Shown: positions 17,182 to 26,074 of the stretch, piece after piece | How the letters are laid out: every line of letters starts with the position of its first letter | How positions within the stretch are numbered: the stretch's first letter is position 1 | Assembly (NCBI GenBank): GCA_012519085.1 | Contig: JAAYQX010000019.1 | Coordinates: 1-46,177, forward strand | DNA: 46,177 bases | DNA from: Clostridiaceae bacterium | GTDB lineage: Bacteria > Bacillota > Clostridia > Saccharofermentanales > DTU023 | Direction of reading: 5' to 3' | Notes under the pieces: generated by a model | The model's input: only the letters and a program-made list of their open reading frames with translations | Told to the model about the DNA's origin: nothing | Database searches by the model: none | Position numbers and translations under genes: made by a program

Positions 17182-18907
17182 TTTCAGCTGCGGGTCCCAT
17201 CTGCAACTCGGCTATCTCCCGATAGGGCAGGCAGGAAGCAAGTAGTTCATCATGAGTGCCCAGAGCCAGCAGCGATCCTTTATCCAGAAACATGATCCGA
17301 TCCGCCTGTCTGACAGAACTGATGCGCTGAGCAATGATTATCTGCGCTGTCCGCGGGAAATGAAGCCGTAGTGCCGCGCGCAGCTTCTGATCGGTCTGAA
17401 AGTCCAGAGCACTGGAGGCATCATCCAAGATCAGTATCTCCGGCCTTCCGGCAAAAGCGCGGCTTAATAGCAATCTCTGTTTTTGGCCGCCGGACAGATT
17501 AACCCCTTTGGCAGCCAACTCAAAAGTAAGCCCATCCTTATCAGAGATAAAATCGGCCGTTTGAGCAATTTTGCCGGCACGGCGGATCCTGTCTTCACCA
17601 AGCCCGCGTCCGAAATCAATATTCTCCGCAATGCTCCCGGCGAAGAGAAAATCGTTCTGGAACACGCAGCCGAATAAACTGCGCAACTGTGCCGGAGGAA
17701 TCCGCCGCAGATCAATGCCTCTGACTAAAATCTCACCTGATGTCAGCTCATATTGCCGCAGCAAAAGCCTGATAACAGTACTTTTGCCGGAGCCGGTGGC
17801 CCCCATAATTCCTAGTGTTTCGCCCGGGAACAGTCGAAAGCTGATCTGATCCAGATCGTTTCTCTTTCCCAGATAGCTGAAGCTGACATTGCGAAATTCC
17901 ACTTCAGGTACTTCCGGATCCGGGTCAGGGAGCTGCTGTATCTGGTCGGCGGCAGCGATCTGATTGGTATCAGCCGGCAACTCTAAAACCTCAGCGATTC
18001 TCTTCTCGGAAGCAACAGCGCGATTATAGATATTGACCATCCTATTCATAGCCATCAGCGAGTTGGTGATCTGAATAAAATATGACAAAAAAGCCATAAC
18101 CGTTCCGGTCTGAATCAGCCCGTCATTGACTAGGCGGGCGCCGTAGATCAATACCAAGGCCACTCCGGAAAACAAAATCAGATTCACGGACGGCGCCATC
18201 TTGGCAATCTGGTCAATAGCCTCTATTTCAGCCTTCTGCACTTCCTCATTGGCCACAGCAAATCGCCCCTGTTCGTACTCGGTCTTATCCAGAGCCTTCG
18301 ACACCTTGATACCACGGATATTTTCTCTGATTACCTGCACCATATCATCGATCTTTTGCTGTACCCAGCGAAAGAGCGGAACAGCCTGGCGGAAAACTGT
18401 CCGTACCACCAAGACCAAAGGAATCACCAGCGCCAGCAGCACCAAAGACAGCCGCGGACTGAGGATCAGACAGAAGATGACACCGCCCCCAAACAGCATA
18501 ATAGCGCGGATACCCATCCGCAACGTGGCACTGAGCAGCCGATGCACAATATATGTATCCGAGGTCAGGCGGGATTCAAGGGAAGAGATTCCCAGCTTGT
18601 CGATCTGCCGGGCGGAAAGAGTAAGCGAACGTGCGAACAGATCCTGACGGATACTCCGGATCGTCAGCGAAGCAGTCCGGGAGGCCATTCGATTAGCTAC
18701 AATATTGAGCAGCCAGGCGCCGAAAGAACACAGCACCATAATTACGCCCCATATAATAATTTCCCCGCTATTACCGACCGGCACAACGGCATTGACAATA
18801 TAGGCCAAGATAGCCGGCAAAACGACTTCCAACAGTGTGCCTGTCATCTTGATAACGGCATTCCAGACAATCCGGATACGATATGGTTTGACATAAGTCT
18901 TCAGCAT
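17174..18907 (-). CDS. Heterodimeric ABC exporter, degenerate-site subunit
   Basis: First gene of the exporter pair. The 577-aa protein has six hydrophobic segments and an ATPase domain with Walker A GATGSGKS (369-376) and a normal signature LSGGQ (471-475). The catalytic Glu after Walker B is Asp (D496, ILILDDASSALD) and the H-loop His is Gln (Q527, IIIAQRIS). These two changes are the hallmark of the degenerate half of heterodimeric exporters such as TM287/288, where one ATP site is held closed while the other turns over. AAAAGGAGCAG precedes the ATG. Confidence 0.93.
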   Translation of the reverse strand: MLKTYVKPYRIRIVWNAVIKMTGTLLEVVLPAILAYIVNAVVPVGNSGEIIIWGVIMVLCSFGAWLLNIVANRMASRTASLTIRSIRQDLFARSLTLSARQIDKLGISSLESRLTSDTYIVHRLLSATLRMGIRAIMLFGGGVIFCLILSPRLSLVLLALVIPLVLVVRTVFRQAVPLFRWVQQKIDDMVQVIRENIRGIKVSKALDKTEYEQGRFAVANEEVQKAEIEAIDQIAKMAPSVNLILFSGVALVLIYGARLVNDGLIQTGTVMAFLSYFIQITNSLMAMNRMVNIYNRAVASEKRIAEVLELPADTNQIAAADQIQQLPDPDPEVPEVEFRNVSFSYLGKRNDLDQISFRLFPGETLGIMGATGSGKSTVIRLLLRQYELTSGEILVRGIDLRRIPPAQLRSLFGCVFQNDFLFAGSIAENIDFGRGLGEDRIRRAGKIAQTADFISDKDGLTFELAAKGVNLSGGQKQRLLLSRAFAGRPEILILDDASSALDFQTDQKLRAALRLHFPRTAQIIIAQRISSVRQADRIMFLDKGSLLALGTHDELLASCLPYREIAELQMGPAAEIA

Positions 18908-18988
18908 TGGCTGCTCCTTTTGTCACATTAAACGAAGACGCCTAAAAATGGGCTCCGTCACCCTTAGTCAAGTCAGTAAAGTTCAGAG

Positions 18989-19201
18989 CTATTTCAGAAC
19001 GGACAGAACATCCTCCGCCTGCTGCTGATCCTCACGACGCACATAAATATAATATTCTTCCAGGACATTGCCGGCCCTGAGAACAAAACCGGCTCCATGC
19101 TGACTTCTCAGGAGGAAAGGAATCTGGCTATTCTCCAATATACCTTTTGCCAACTCGGCCTCAATATATGGTCCGCTAAAGACCAATACTGAATCGTCCA
19201 T
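18989..19201 (-). CDS. DUF2007-family small protein
   Basis: A 70-aa acidic protein whose pattern (VLVFSGPYIEAELAKGILENSQIPFLL, then VRREDQQQAEDVLSVLK) fits the DUF2007 'putative signal transducing protein' family: a small ferredoxin-like fold with a conserved helix beginning near the N-terminus. It begins 14 bases after the proS stop on the same strand, so it is likely co-transcribed with proS. Its function is unknown; related domains are sometimes fused to zinc-ribbon or protease proteins. Confidence 0.75.
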   Translation of the reverse strand: MDDSVLVFSGPYIEAELAKGILENSQIPFLLRSQHGAGFVLRAGNVLEEYYIYVRREDQQQAEDVLSVLK

Positions 19202-19215
19202 AATTTACTTCCTTA

Positions 19216-20937
19216 TCAGCTGTACAGATCTCTCCTGTAATGGCCGCGCTCGCCGAAGATTTCCGCCACTCTAGCCGCTACTTCCGCTACCGGCACCGCA
19301 ATTTCTTGTTCTTCCTTCAGGAGCTTAAACCCGACTTTGCCGTCCTTGAGATCGCGTCCCAGTGTGATCCTGGCATAAGCACCGATCAAATCCATATCAT
19401 TGAATTTGACACCGGCGCGCTCATCTCTGTCATCCAGCATCACATCATAGCCCTGCCGGGTCAGAAGTTCATATAGCTCATCAGCCACTTGCATCTGCTC
19501 AGCATTATTAATATTGACTACGACAATCGCAACCTCGACCGGGGCAATCTCTTTGGGCCAGAGGATGGCATTCTCAGTATGGTTCTGCTCGACTATAGCC
19601 GCTAAACAGCGCGCCGGGCCAATGCCGTAGCTGCCCATAAAGACCGGCCGGCGGACATTGTCCTGATCCGTATAGTAGACATCCATGGCCTCGGCATATT
19701 TAGTGCCCAGCTTAAATGTATTGCCGACCTCAATGCCGCGGGCAAAGCGGACCTTTCCTCCCTTGATCGAGCGATCGCCGGGTGCAATCATGCGCAGATC
19801 GGCGATCTGATGCTCCGGGAAATCGTCCAGATTGACATCAATCAAATGCTGATCGTCCTCATTAGCGCCGGTGATAAAATTTCTCATCAGGCTGATCTCC
19901 TGGTCAACCAGGAGCGGGATCTCCAGACCGACCGGGCCGGCAAAACCCACCGGAGCTCCCGTCACCCGCTCAATATCGGCTGCTGTAGCGAGCGCGCTCT
20001 CAAAGCCGCCTACCAACTTTCTCAACTTGGTCTCATTGACATCGCGGTCACCGCGGACACAGACCGCATAGAGCTCGCCGTCGACATCATAGATCATGGT
20101 CTTGACGAACATTGTGGCCGGCAAATCGAATAGAGCGGTAACTTGTTCGATTGTTTTGGCGCCCGGTGTAGGTACTTTGCTATAAGGACGCTTTTCTTCA
20201 GTAGATTCTGTACCCTCCAAGACACAAGGAGTTACTTCGATATTAGTCGCGTATTTATTCTCATCATCAATCACCAGAATATCTTCGCCGATCGGGGACA
20301 GGGCCTGGAATTCCTCGGACAGCAGGCCGCCCATCACGCCGGTATCCGCTGTCACGATCACATAATCGAGATGCAGGCGGTCAAATATATTCTTGTAGGC
20401 CTGGAACATCTTGCCATAGGCGACATCAAGACCCGCCAGATCGCGGTCAAAAGTATAGGCATCTTTCATAGTGAACTCACGCACCCTGATCAAACCGAAG
20501 CGAGGTCTTGGCTCATCCCGATACTTGCTCTGGAATTGATAGAGGCTGAGCGGGAGATCTTTATAAGAGCGGATATGCATCCGGGCAGCGGAAGCAAACA
20601 GTTCCTCGTGCGTCGGTCCCAGCACGAAAGGGCGCTGGAAACGATCTTGCAAGCAAAACATACTATTGCCGAATGTCTCCCGGCGGCCGGATTCGATATA
20701 GACCTCTTCCGGAATCAGCGCCGGCATAACTAACTCGTGCGAATCGATCGCATTCATTTCCTCGCGAATAATGCGCTCAACCTTGCGCTTGGCCAAAAGA
20801 CCCAGCGGGAGCATCATATAGATCCCGGCTGAACTTTTTTTGATCATGCCCGCCCGCACCATCAGATTGCCGCTGGCCGATTCCTCATCATGCTGATCTT
20901 CTCTTAAAGTAAAAAAGTAACCCTTAGATAAACGCAT
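19216..20937 (-). CDS. proS: Prolyl-tRNA synthetase, bacterial type with editing domain
   Basis: Charges tRNA-Pro with proline in the cytosol. The 573-aa class II synthetase has motif 2 in the segment YRDEPRPRFGLIRVREF and motif 3 GSYGIGPARCLAAIVEQ, with an INS editing domain between about residues 230 and 390 that clears Ala-tRNA-Pro. A C-terminal anticodon-binding domain covers the last 110 residues. This is the bacterial rather than the archaeal/eukaryote-like form. The 86-base gap from purC is too short to hold a full T-box leader, so control by tRNA is not evident here. Confidence 0.96.
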   Translation of the reverse strand: MRLSKGYFFTLREDQHDEESASGNLMVRAGMIKKSSAGIYMMLPLGLLAKRKVERIIREEMNAIDSHELVMPALIPEEVYIESGRRETFGNSMFCLQDRFQRPFVLGPTHEELFASAARMHIRSYKDLPLSLYQFQSKYRDEPRPRFGLIRVREFTMKDAYTFDRDLAGLDVAYGKMFQAYKNIFDRLHLDYVIVTADTGVMGGLLSEEFQALSPIGEDILVIDDENKYATNIEVTPCVLEGTESTEEKRPYSKVPTPGAKTIEQVTALFDLPATMFVKTMIYDVDGELYAVCVRGDRDVNETKLRKLVGGFESALATAADIERVTGAPVGFAGPVGLEIPLLVDQEISLMRNFITGANEDDQHLIDVNLDDFPEHQIADLRMIAPGDRSIKGGKVRFARGIEVGNTFKLGTKYAEAMDVYYTDQDNVRRPVFMGSYGIGPARCLAAIVEQNHTENAILWPKEIAPVEVAIVVVNINNAEQMQVADELYELLTRQGYDVMLDDRDERAGVKFNDMDLIGAYARITLGRDLKDGKVGFKLLKEEQEIAVPVAEVAARVAEIFGERGHYRRDLYS

Positions 20938-21023
20938 AGTCTACACACCCCCCGCCGCTATAATCTCATTCATCACATTTTTAATAGATAAGTCGCCTGT
21001 TAATGAGCCGAACGCGTCGACAC

Positions 21024-21707
21024 TTAGTCCGCCAGCAATAGACGGGACAGTTCCTCAGGATCGACCCGGCTGCCGTCTTTATAAGCACGCATATTGCCCG
21101 AAGAAATCTCATCGATTAACAACAGTTCCTGCCGAGGAGACAATCCGAATTCAAATTTGATATCGTACAGCTCCAGCCCTTTGCTCTCCAGCTTAGCGGC
21201 AACGACAGCGGTGATTTGGCGTGTCAGCTCGACGAGTTCCTCGAATCTCTCACGGTCCATGATACCCAGAGCTGCCAAACCTTCAGCTGTGATCAAAGGA
21301 TCGTTGCGGTCATCATCTTTCAGGGTCACTTCCACATAAGCATCCAGGGGAGCGCCTTCGTCAATATATTTGCCATAACGCCGGTAAAAACTGCCGACAG
21401 CGCGGTAACGGCAGATAACCTCAACACCCTGACCGAAGAACGTAGTCGGCACCACTTCCATTTGTCCTGTGCTGAGATCGGAAGAAATATAATGAGTGGC
21501 AATGCCCTGGTCCGTCAGCAGCTCAAAGAACATTTTGCTGACTGCGAGATTGAGTTGACCTATGCCATCGATCGTCAGGCCTACGGTATTGGCACCCGGA
21601 TCAAATACTCCGTCACTGCCGGTTACCGTATCTTTAAACTGCAGGCAGTAATTGCCATTCTCCAGTGCGTAGACATCTTTAGTTTTTCCCGTGTAGACCT
21701 TTCTCAT
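21024..21707 (-). CDS. purC: SAICAR synthetase
   Basis: Adds aspartate to CAIR in step eight of purine synthesis. The start is set at ATG 21707, with GGGAGGT at correct distance; the frame is open further upstream but without an RBS. The 227-aa protein begins MRKVYTGKTKDVY, the family's ATP-binding beta-hairpin, and has the catalytic-core segments EVICRYRAVGSFYRRYG and LYDIKFEFG followed by LIDEISSGNMR. Length is near the 235-aa norm. No other pur gene is nearby; it heads a minus-strand run with proS. Confidence 0.93.
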   Translation of the reverse strand: MRKVYTGKTKDVYALENGNYCLQFKDTVTGSDGVFDPGANTVGLTIDGIGQLNLAVSKMFFELLTDQGIATHYISSDLSTGQMEVVPTTFFGQGVEVICRYRAVGSFYRRYGKYIDEGAPLDAYVEVTLKDDDRNDPLITAEGLAALGIMDRERFEELVELTRQITAVVAAKLESKGLELYDIKFEFGLSPRQELLLIDEISSGNMRAYKDGSRVDPEELSRLLLAD

Positions 21708-21922
21708 TGAACTAACCTCCCAGGCAATTAACATAAACTGCACCCCCGCCCGATCGCAGTGATGCACCTATTCAGAATACCTGTTTGCCTGCGGATGGTC
21801 AAAACAATTTACCACACAGTCATAGGGAAGATTCTGAACAGCTATAGGGCAGAAAGGCTGTGCAGGATAATGACTAACTCTTTATTAACTTACAATACAT
21901 GTGTTTGGTAAACAGCGAGTAT

Positions 21923-22111
21923 TTATTTTCTATTGGCTTCATCCTCATCCATTGTCTTAATGAGCTCTGCCTCTTCTTCCGGGTCCATTTCCCTGAATGT
22001 AACGGTATTATTCTTTTGCAAGACAATTAGCTCGTTTCGCTTCCGTCTACGGCAGATCGCTGACAACTCCAGTGAAAAGAGGAACATTGTCATAGACGAT
22101 CTCCCAGGCAA
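21923..22111 (-). CDS. Doubtful small ORF overlapping the serpin 3' end
   Basis: A 62-codon frame starts inside the serpin C-terminal coding region and runs 124 bases past it. The part beyond the serpin stop is acidic and protein-like (segment MDPEEEAELIKTMDEDEANRK), but the upstream half is a shadow of serpin codons. No convincing RBS is seen before its start codons. It may be a true small protein using a later start, a gene remnant, or noise. Confidence 0.2.
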   Translation of the reverse strand: MPGRSSMTMFLFSLELSAICRRRKRNELIVLQKNNTVTFREMDPEEEAELIKTMDEDEANRK

Positions 22112-23420
22112 AGGGGCGGTCGAATTTCAGGACGATCATATCATCGTCCGGCTCTCTGGCAGCAGTAGGCTCCATAATTACGGTGGCCGCCGCCGCTTCG
22201 GTCCCTTGTTCATCAACCTTGACTCTGGCTTTCTGGAAGGTGTCGCCTACTATCAGATCGACCGGAGCTTCGTCATAGGTCATGATCCCTTGTAAAGATT
22301 CAGCTGTGAAGATACTGGGGGCCAGTCCTTGGAGTATTTTGCTCAGCCCGATATTGCTTTCCAGATCAAATTTGGGCAAAGTCAGAGCTACATCAGCTTC
22401 TTCAGTTTCGAAGGCTTTATCGGCCAGTAGAATATCTTTAGGTTTTACACTGCCTTTGGGCAGATAAAGATTCATTCTGGCGCCACCTTTGTATTTAAGT
22501 GATACCATTTGCCACTGTTCGGATTCAGCATAATCCAACAGAGAGCGATCATGCATCATATCGATTTCCGCCGTGTTGTTCAGGCCCTTGAATACTTCCT
22601 TATAAGTTGCATCAGAATCAAATTCGACTTCCCATTGGCCGAGGAAGTAAGTGGTATTGATCAGGATCAGTGATGTCTCGGGGTCAAGCTTATAGCCCTC
22701 TGCAAATAGAGGGTCGATCAACCCCTGGGTCTTTTCTTTCGTCCAACGGTTCAGCTCGGTCAGACTCTCCGGCCGCTCGAAATCCATCTTGACAGCTACA
22801 GCCTCGTAGTAAGACACAGCCTTCTGCAGAAAATCCGCCGCAAACTCATATTCCGTTTTGCCGGCCAGCATGGTATTGATATCTACTGTAAATTCCGCAT
22901 TGCCCAGCAGATTTTTGATCAAGAGACCAGAGGCTTGATTCAGCAGATCGAAGCTGTGATCCGAAGAGCCGGTCAAAAGCTCTTTCAGTTCGTCTGCTCC
23001 TTTGCCGGTGGCGCCATTGGCCAGAGTAGCAAAGGCCAGATAATAAGACATGGGAGAGAAAACAAAGCTGGTTTCTTCAATCTCTTGGATAATCTTGTTG
23101 CCGCTGCCACGGATGAGTTCGCCCAGCTTCCGATAGGTTTCCTGCACGGCGGGATCGGCTTTTGCCCCCGAGGCATCAAATGTTGCTTCTGTTTTAGCGA
23201 AAGTCAGGAATTGGTCCTGATGATCAACTTCGATTCCGGTATTCGGATCGGACTCGTCAGACAGGTTTTGCTCTATGTCTTTATCGGACGAGTTTAGCTC
23301 CTGGCTCTGATCTTCCCCTTGAGAATCCACTTTGCCGGTGGACGGGGTACAGCTGACCAGCAATGCTAGGATCAATACCAGGGTCAATATCTTAAATATG
23401 GATTTGTTTATTTTTTTCAT
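22047..23420 (-). CDS. Secreted lipoprotein serpin (serine protease inhibitor)
   Basis: A suicide-substrate protease inhibitor predicted to sit on the cell surface. ATG 23420 is chosen, with GAGGA upstream; the 457-aa precursor has a signal peptide with lipobox LLVSC (acylated C24) and a Ser/Asp/Glu-rich spacer of about 45 residues before the serpin fold. The hinge of the reactive-centre loop is the inhibitory type: Gly-Thr-Glu followed by four alanines and Thr. The loop then continues VIMEPTAAREPDDD, and the C-terminus has the FDRPF serpin signature. Counting from the hinge glycine as P15 puts Ala-Ala at P1-P1', which would suit elastase-like enzymes. Bacterial serpins are uncommon and usually point to host or community contact. 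Confidence 0.93.
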   Translation of the reverse strand: MKKINKSIFKILTLVLILALLVSCTPSTGKVDSQGEDQSQELNSSDKDIEQNLSDESDPNTGIEVDHQDQFLTFAKTEATFDASGAKADPAVQETYRKLGELIRGSGNKIIQEIEETSFVFSPMSYYLAFATLANGATGKGADELKELLTGSSDHSFDLLNQASGLLIKNLLGNAEFTVDINTMLAGKTEYEFAADFLQKAVSYYEAVAVKMDFERPESLTELNRWTKEKTQGLIDPLFAEGYKLDPETSLILINTTYFLGQWEVEFDSDATYKEVFKGLNNTAEIDMMHDRSLLDYAESEQWQMVSLKYKGGARMNLYLPKGSVKPKDILLADKAFETEEADVALTLPKFDLESNIGLSKILQGLAPSIFTAESLQGIMTYDEAPVDLIVGDTFQKARVKVDEQGTEAAAATVIMEPTAAREPDDDMIVLKFDRPFAWEIVYDNVPLFTGVVSDLP

Positions 23421-23452
23421 CTTCAATCCTCATACCTTATATTTCTTAATAC

Positions 23453-23488
23453 AGTATAATTTGACAAGTTGGTTTTGACCATTAATGG
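23453..23488 (-). promoter_or_regulatory. Probable serpin promoter with a 10-bp palindrome
   Basis: On the minus strand a TATACT -10 box (23453-23458) lies 17 bases from a weak -35 element TGGTCA (23476-23481). The -35 element overlaps the palindrome CCATTAATGG (23479-23488). A poor -35 covered by a dyad suggests a regulated promoter, by an activator or repressor not identified here. No experimental start is known. Confidence 0.4.
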
Positions 23489-23639
23489 CCAACACCGCAC
23501 ACTGATGCAACTATATATTTTGCAAGCTTTGTGACGCTCTTGTCTTTTAGACGGTTTTGCTCCGGTTCCGGTTCCCGCAATTTCGAAATAATCTGCTCTA
23601 ATGATAAAATTAGACCAATAGCTAAAGGAGCATTTGGCC

Positions 23640-24770
23640 ATGAATTATGAAAGAAGACTTGATTCTCTGAGGCTGGAGATGTCCCGCCGCGGCCTCCGGG
23701 CCTATATTACTACCGCTGATGCTAATTGGGAGTATCTGGCGGGGATTCCAAGACTGGGCGGTGATACGACTAAGCACAGGCAACACAGTTCCCAGTACAC
23801 CTGCCTGGTGGTCACAGCCGATGATGTCGTGGCCTTGCTGCCGCATCTCAATATATACGGTATCAGAGACAAATTGCTGGACCGGAAAGTACCTGCCCGT
23901 TTCGTGACTTTCCCCGATGGCGATCTTGAAGGGCGGGTTATCAAAGACAGCCTGTTCAGCCTGGGGCTGTGCGGGAAAAAGGTCGGTGTCAGCCAGGATG
24001 TCACCGCAGCCCTGCTTTTGTTATTGCAAAACGAGATCAAAGCTGAAGTTTCCGATCATAATGATATTATCTTTGCTCTCAGAGCAGTCAAAGATGATGA
24101 AGAACTGTCCATGATCAGGCGCGGTGTCGAGATTACGGATCGGATCTATGAGGATCTGCTCCGGTTTATCCGCCCGGGCCAGATCGTCCGTGAGATTGAA
24201 GGGGAGATTGACCGCTTGATGGAGCATTATGGTGCCGGCAACAGCTCTTTTTCTACCTCTATCTATGCCGGGAACACCAGGCCGGACGTTTATTTTAGCA
24301 GTTCTAATGTCGAAGTTAAGAAGGGCTCAATCTTGGGGCTCGATTATGGTGTCCTCTATCAGGGATATTGCACCGACTTCGGCCGCACTGTTTTTGTCGG
24401 CGAGCCTACGGCTGAGGAACGCAAGATCCATGAACTGGTGATGGAAGCACAGCGCCGCGGCATGGCGGAGATGTATCCTGGTTCTTGCGGAGAGAGGGCT
24501 GATGCTGCCGCCAGAAAGGTTCTGACTGATGCCGGTTATGGTGACAGATTTATCCACAAATTGGGGCACGGGATCGGTCTCGATGTGCATGAATGCCCTT
24601 TCCTGGCTCCGGGCGAGACTACTCCTTTCCGACAGGGCATGGTCTTTACCGTTGAACCCAGTGTGTTTATCCCGGGCAAAGGTTTTATCCGGGTTGAAGA
24701 CGAGGTTTTGATTACATCTTCCGGCTGCGAAATTATGAGTCGGATTAGCCATAATCTGACAGTAGTGTAG
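23640..24770 (+). CDS. M24-family Xaa-Pro peptidase
   Basis: A dimetal aminopeptidase that removes N-terminal residues before proline. The 376-aa protein has an N-terminal creatinase-like domain (1-140) and a pita-bread catalytic domain with the metal ligands in order: LDYG and DFGRTV (Asp, Asp), GHGIGLDVHE (His), VEPSVF (Glu) and EDEV (Glu). The ATG at 23640 was preferred to the TTG six bases earlier because the AAAGGAG site fits it. No signal peptide, so it is cytosolic, where it can finish proline-containing peptides brought in by the Opp systems. Confidence 0.92.
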   Translation: MNYERRLDSLRLEMSRRGLRAYITTADANWEYLAGIPRLGGDTTKHRQHSSQYTCLVVTADDVVALLPHLNIYGIRDKLLDRKVPARFVTFPDGDLEGRVIKDSLFSLGLCGKKVGVSQDVTAALLLLLQNEIKAEVSDHNDIIFALRAVKDDEELSMIRRGVEITDRIYEDLLRFIRPGQIVREIEGEIDRLMEHYGAGNSSFSTSIYAGNTRPDVYFSSSNVEVKKGSILGLDYGVLYQGYCTDFGRTVFVGEPTAEERKIHELVMEAQRRGMAEMYPGSCGERADAAARKVLTDAGYGDRFIHKLGHGIGLDVHECPFLAPGETTPFRQGMVFTVEPSVFIPGKGFIRVEDEVLITSSGCEIMSRISHNLTVV

Positions 24771-24895
24771 CTGCGACAATCTGCAATTTCAGCATCATAT
24801 GCGGCTTAATTTTGTGACACGAGCTTCAGACCGGGTTGCGGCCGGCCTAAGCCTAAAATAGATAACAATCGTATTAATTACATTCAGGAGGAAAT

Positions 24896-26074
24896 ATGCG
24901 TATCGTTCATCTGGCAGATCTGCATCTGGGAATCCGTGTTTACGGCTTTTCACTGCTGGATGACCAGAAGCATATTCTCAATCAGATCCTGGAGAAAATT
25001 GAACAGATCGGGCCTCAAGCGGTTTTGATCTGCGGCGATGTGTACGACAAGGCACAGCCTTCGTCAACTGCAGTTTCTCTGCTTGATGACTTTTTCCGCA
25101 GGCTGTTGCAATGCGGATGTGAAGTCCTGGTCATCCCCGGCAATCATGATTCAGCGGAGCGACTGGCATTCGGAGCTGCGATTTTCAGGCATCAGGGCCT
25201 TCATATCGCCGGACCTTTTGCCGGTCGGCCGGAGATAGTTACCTTGCAGGACGCAGCGGGTGAAGTTGACTTTGTACTCTTGCCTTTCCTGCGCCCTGCC
25301 GTGGTCAGACCATTTGCCGGCAACGAAGACATCAATACCGCGGCGGCAGCGGTCAAATTTGCCCTGTCACAGATAGACTATCGGCCGGGACGCCGTTATG
25401 TACTGCTAGCCCATCAATTTGCCGTAGCGGGCGGGAGCTTGCCGCAGCAGTCGGAATCGGAAATGATCTACGCCGGCGGTATTGAGTCCGTGGATATTTC
25501 GTTATTTGAGCCTTTTTCCTATGTTGCTCTGGGTCATCTGCACAAGCCGCAGCGCATGGGTCAAAACCATATCCGCTATGCGGGTTCACCGCTTAAATAT
25601 TCTTTCAGCGAGAGCAAGCCGGATAAGATTTTGTTGCAAATTGACTTGCCGGGTACAGGGGATGCAATTTGTACGGAGCATCCGCTCCGGCCGCTACATG
25701 ATCTCAGAGTGTTGCGCGGTGCCTTTGCCGACCTGATGGCTGAGGGGGCCCAGCTGCTGTCGGCAGATGACCGGACCAGATTTGACTATCTCAAAGTAGT
25801 GCTCACAGATGATGATGTCCTGGTAGATCCACTGCCGAATCTGCGCCAATATTATCCGCATATCATGCAGATGCAATTGGAGAAGGCCGGTCATGACCCC
25901 ATCGAAGTCGCTCAGGAAATAGATGGTGATGATCTGATCAGTACTACACCGGGCGAGATGTTTGCCCGTTTTTATTCCAGCAGGACAGGGAAAGAGTTCA
26001 GGCAGGAAGATGTCAAAATCCTGCAGCGCCTGGAAATTAAAGGCAGCAGTGAACTCCAGGGGGCAGAACAATGA
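24896..26074 (+). CDS. sbcD: SbcD nuclease subunit
   Basis: Nuclease half of the SbcCD (Mre11-Rad50-like) complex that cuts DNA hairpins and processes protein-blocked or broken ends. The 392-aa protein has the Mn2+ phosphoesterase motifs in order: ADLHLG (D8, H10), GDVYD, GNHDS and ALGHLHKPQ. A strong AGGAGG site precedes the ATG. Its stop overlaps the sbcC start by 4 bases, a translationally coupled pair as in most bacteria. Confidence 0.95.
   Translation: MRIVHLADLHLGIRVYGFSLLDDQKHILNQILEKIEQIGPQAVLICGDVYDKAQPSSTAVSLLDDFFRRLLQCGCEVLVIPGNHDSAERLAFGAAIFRHQGLHIAGPFAGRPEIVTLQDAAGEVDFVLLPFLRPAVVRPFAGNEDINTAAAAVKFALSQIDYRPGRRYVLLAHQFAVAGGSLPQQSESEMIYAGGIESVDISLFEPFSYVALGHLHKPQRMGQNHIRYAGSPLKYSFSESKPDKILLQIDLPGTGDAICTEHPLRPLHDLRVLRGAFADLMAEGAQLLSADDRTRFDYLKVVLTDDDVLVDPLPNLRQYYPHIMQMQLEKAGHDPIEVAQEIDGDDLISTTPGEMFARFYSSRTGKEFRQEDVKILQRLEIKGSSELQGAEQ

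Noticed and set aside
20938-21023. T-box leader upstream of proS
   Set aside because: The gap to purC is only 86 bases, far shorter than a T-box, and no specifier or T-box sequence is visible.
21923-22111. Frameshift at the serpin end extending the protein into the downstream small ORF
   Set aside because: The serpin already ends at the normal place after the FDRPF segment, with a typical short C-terminus; an extension is not needed.
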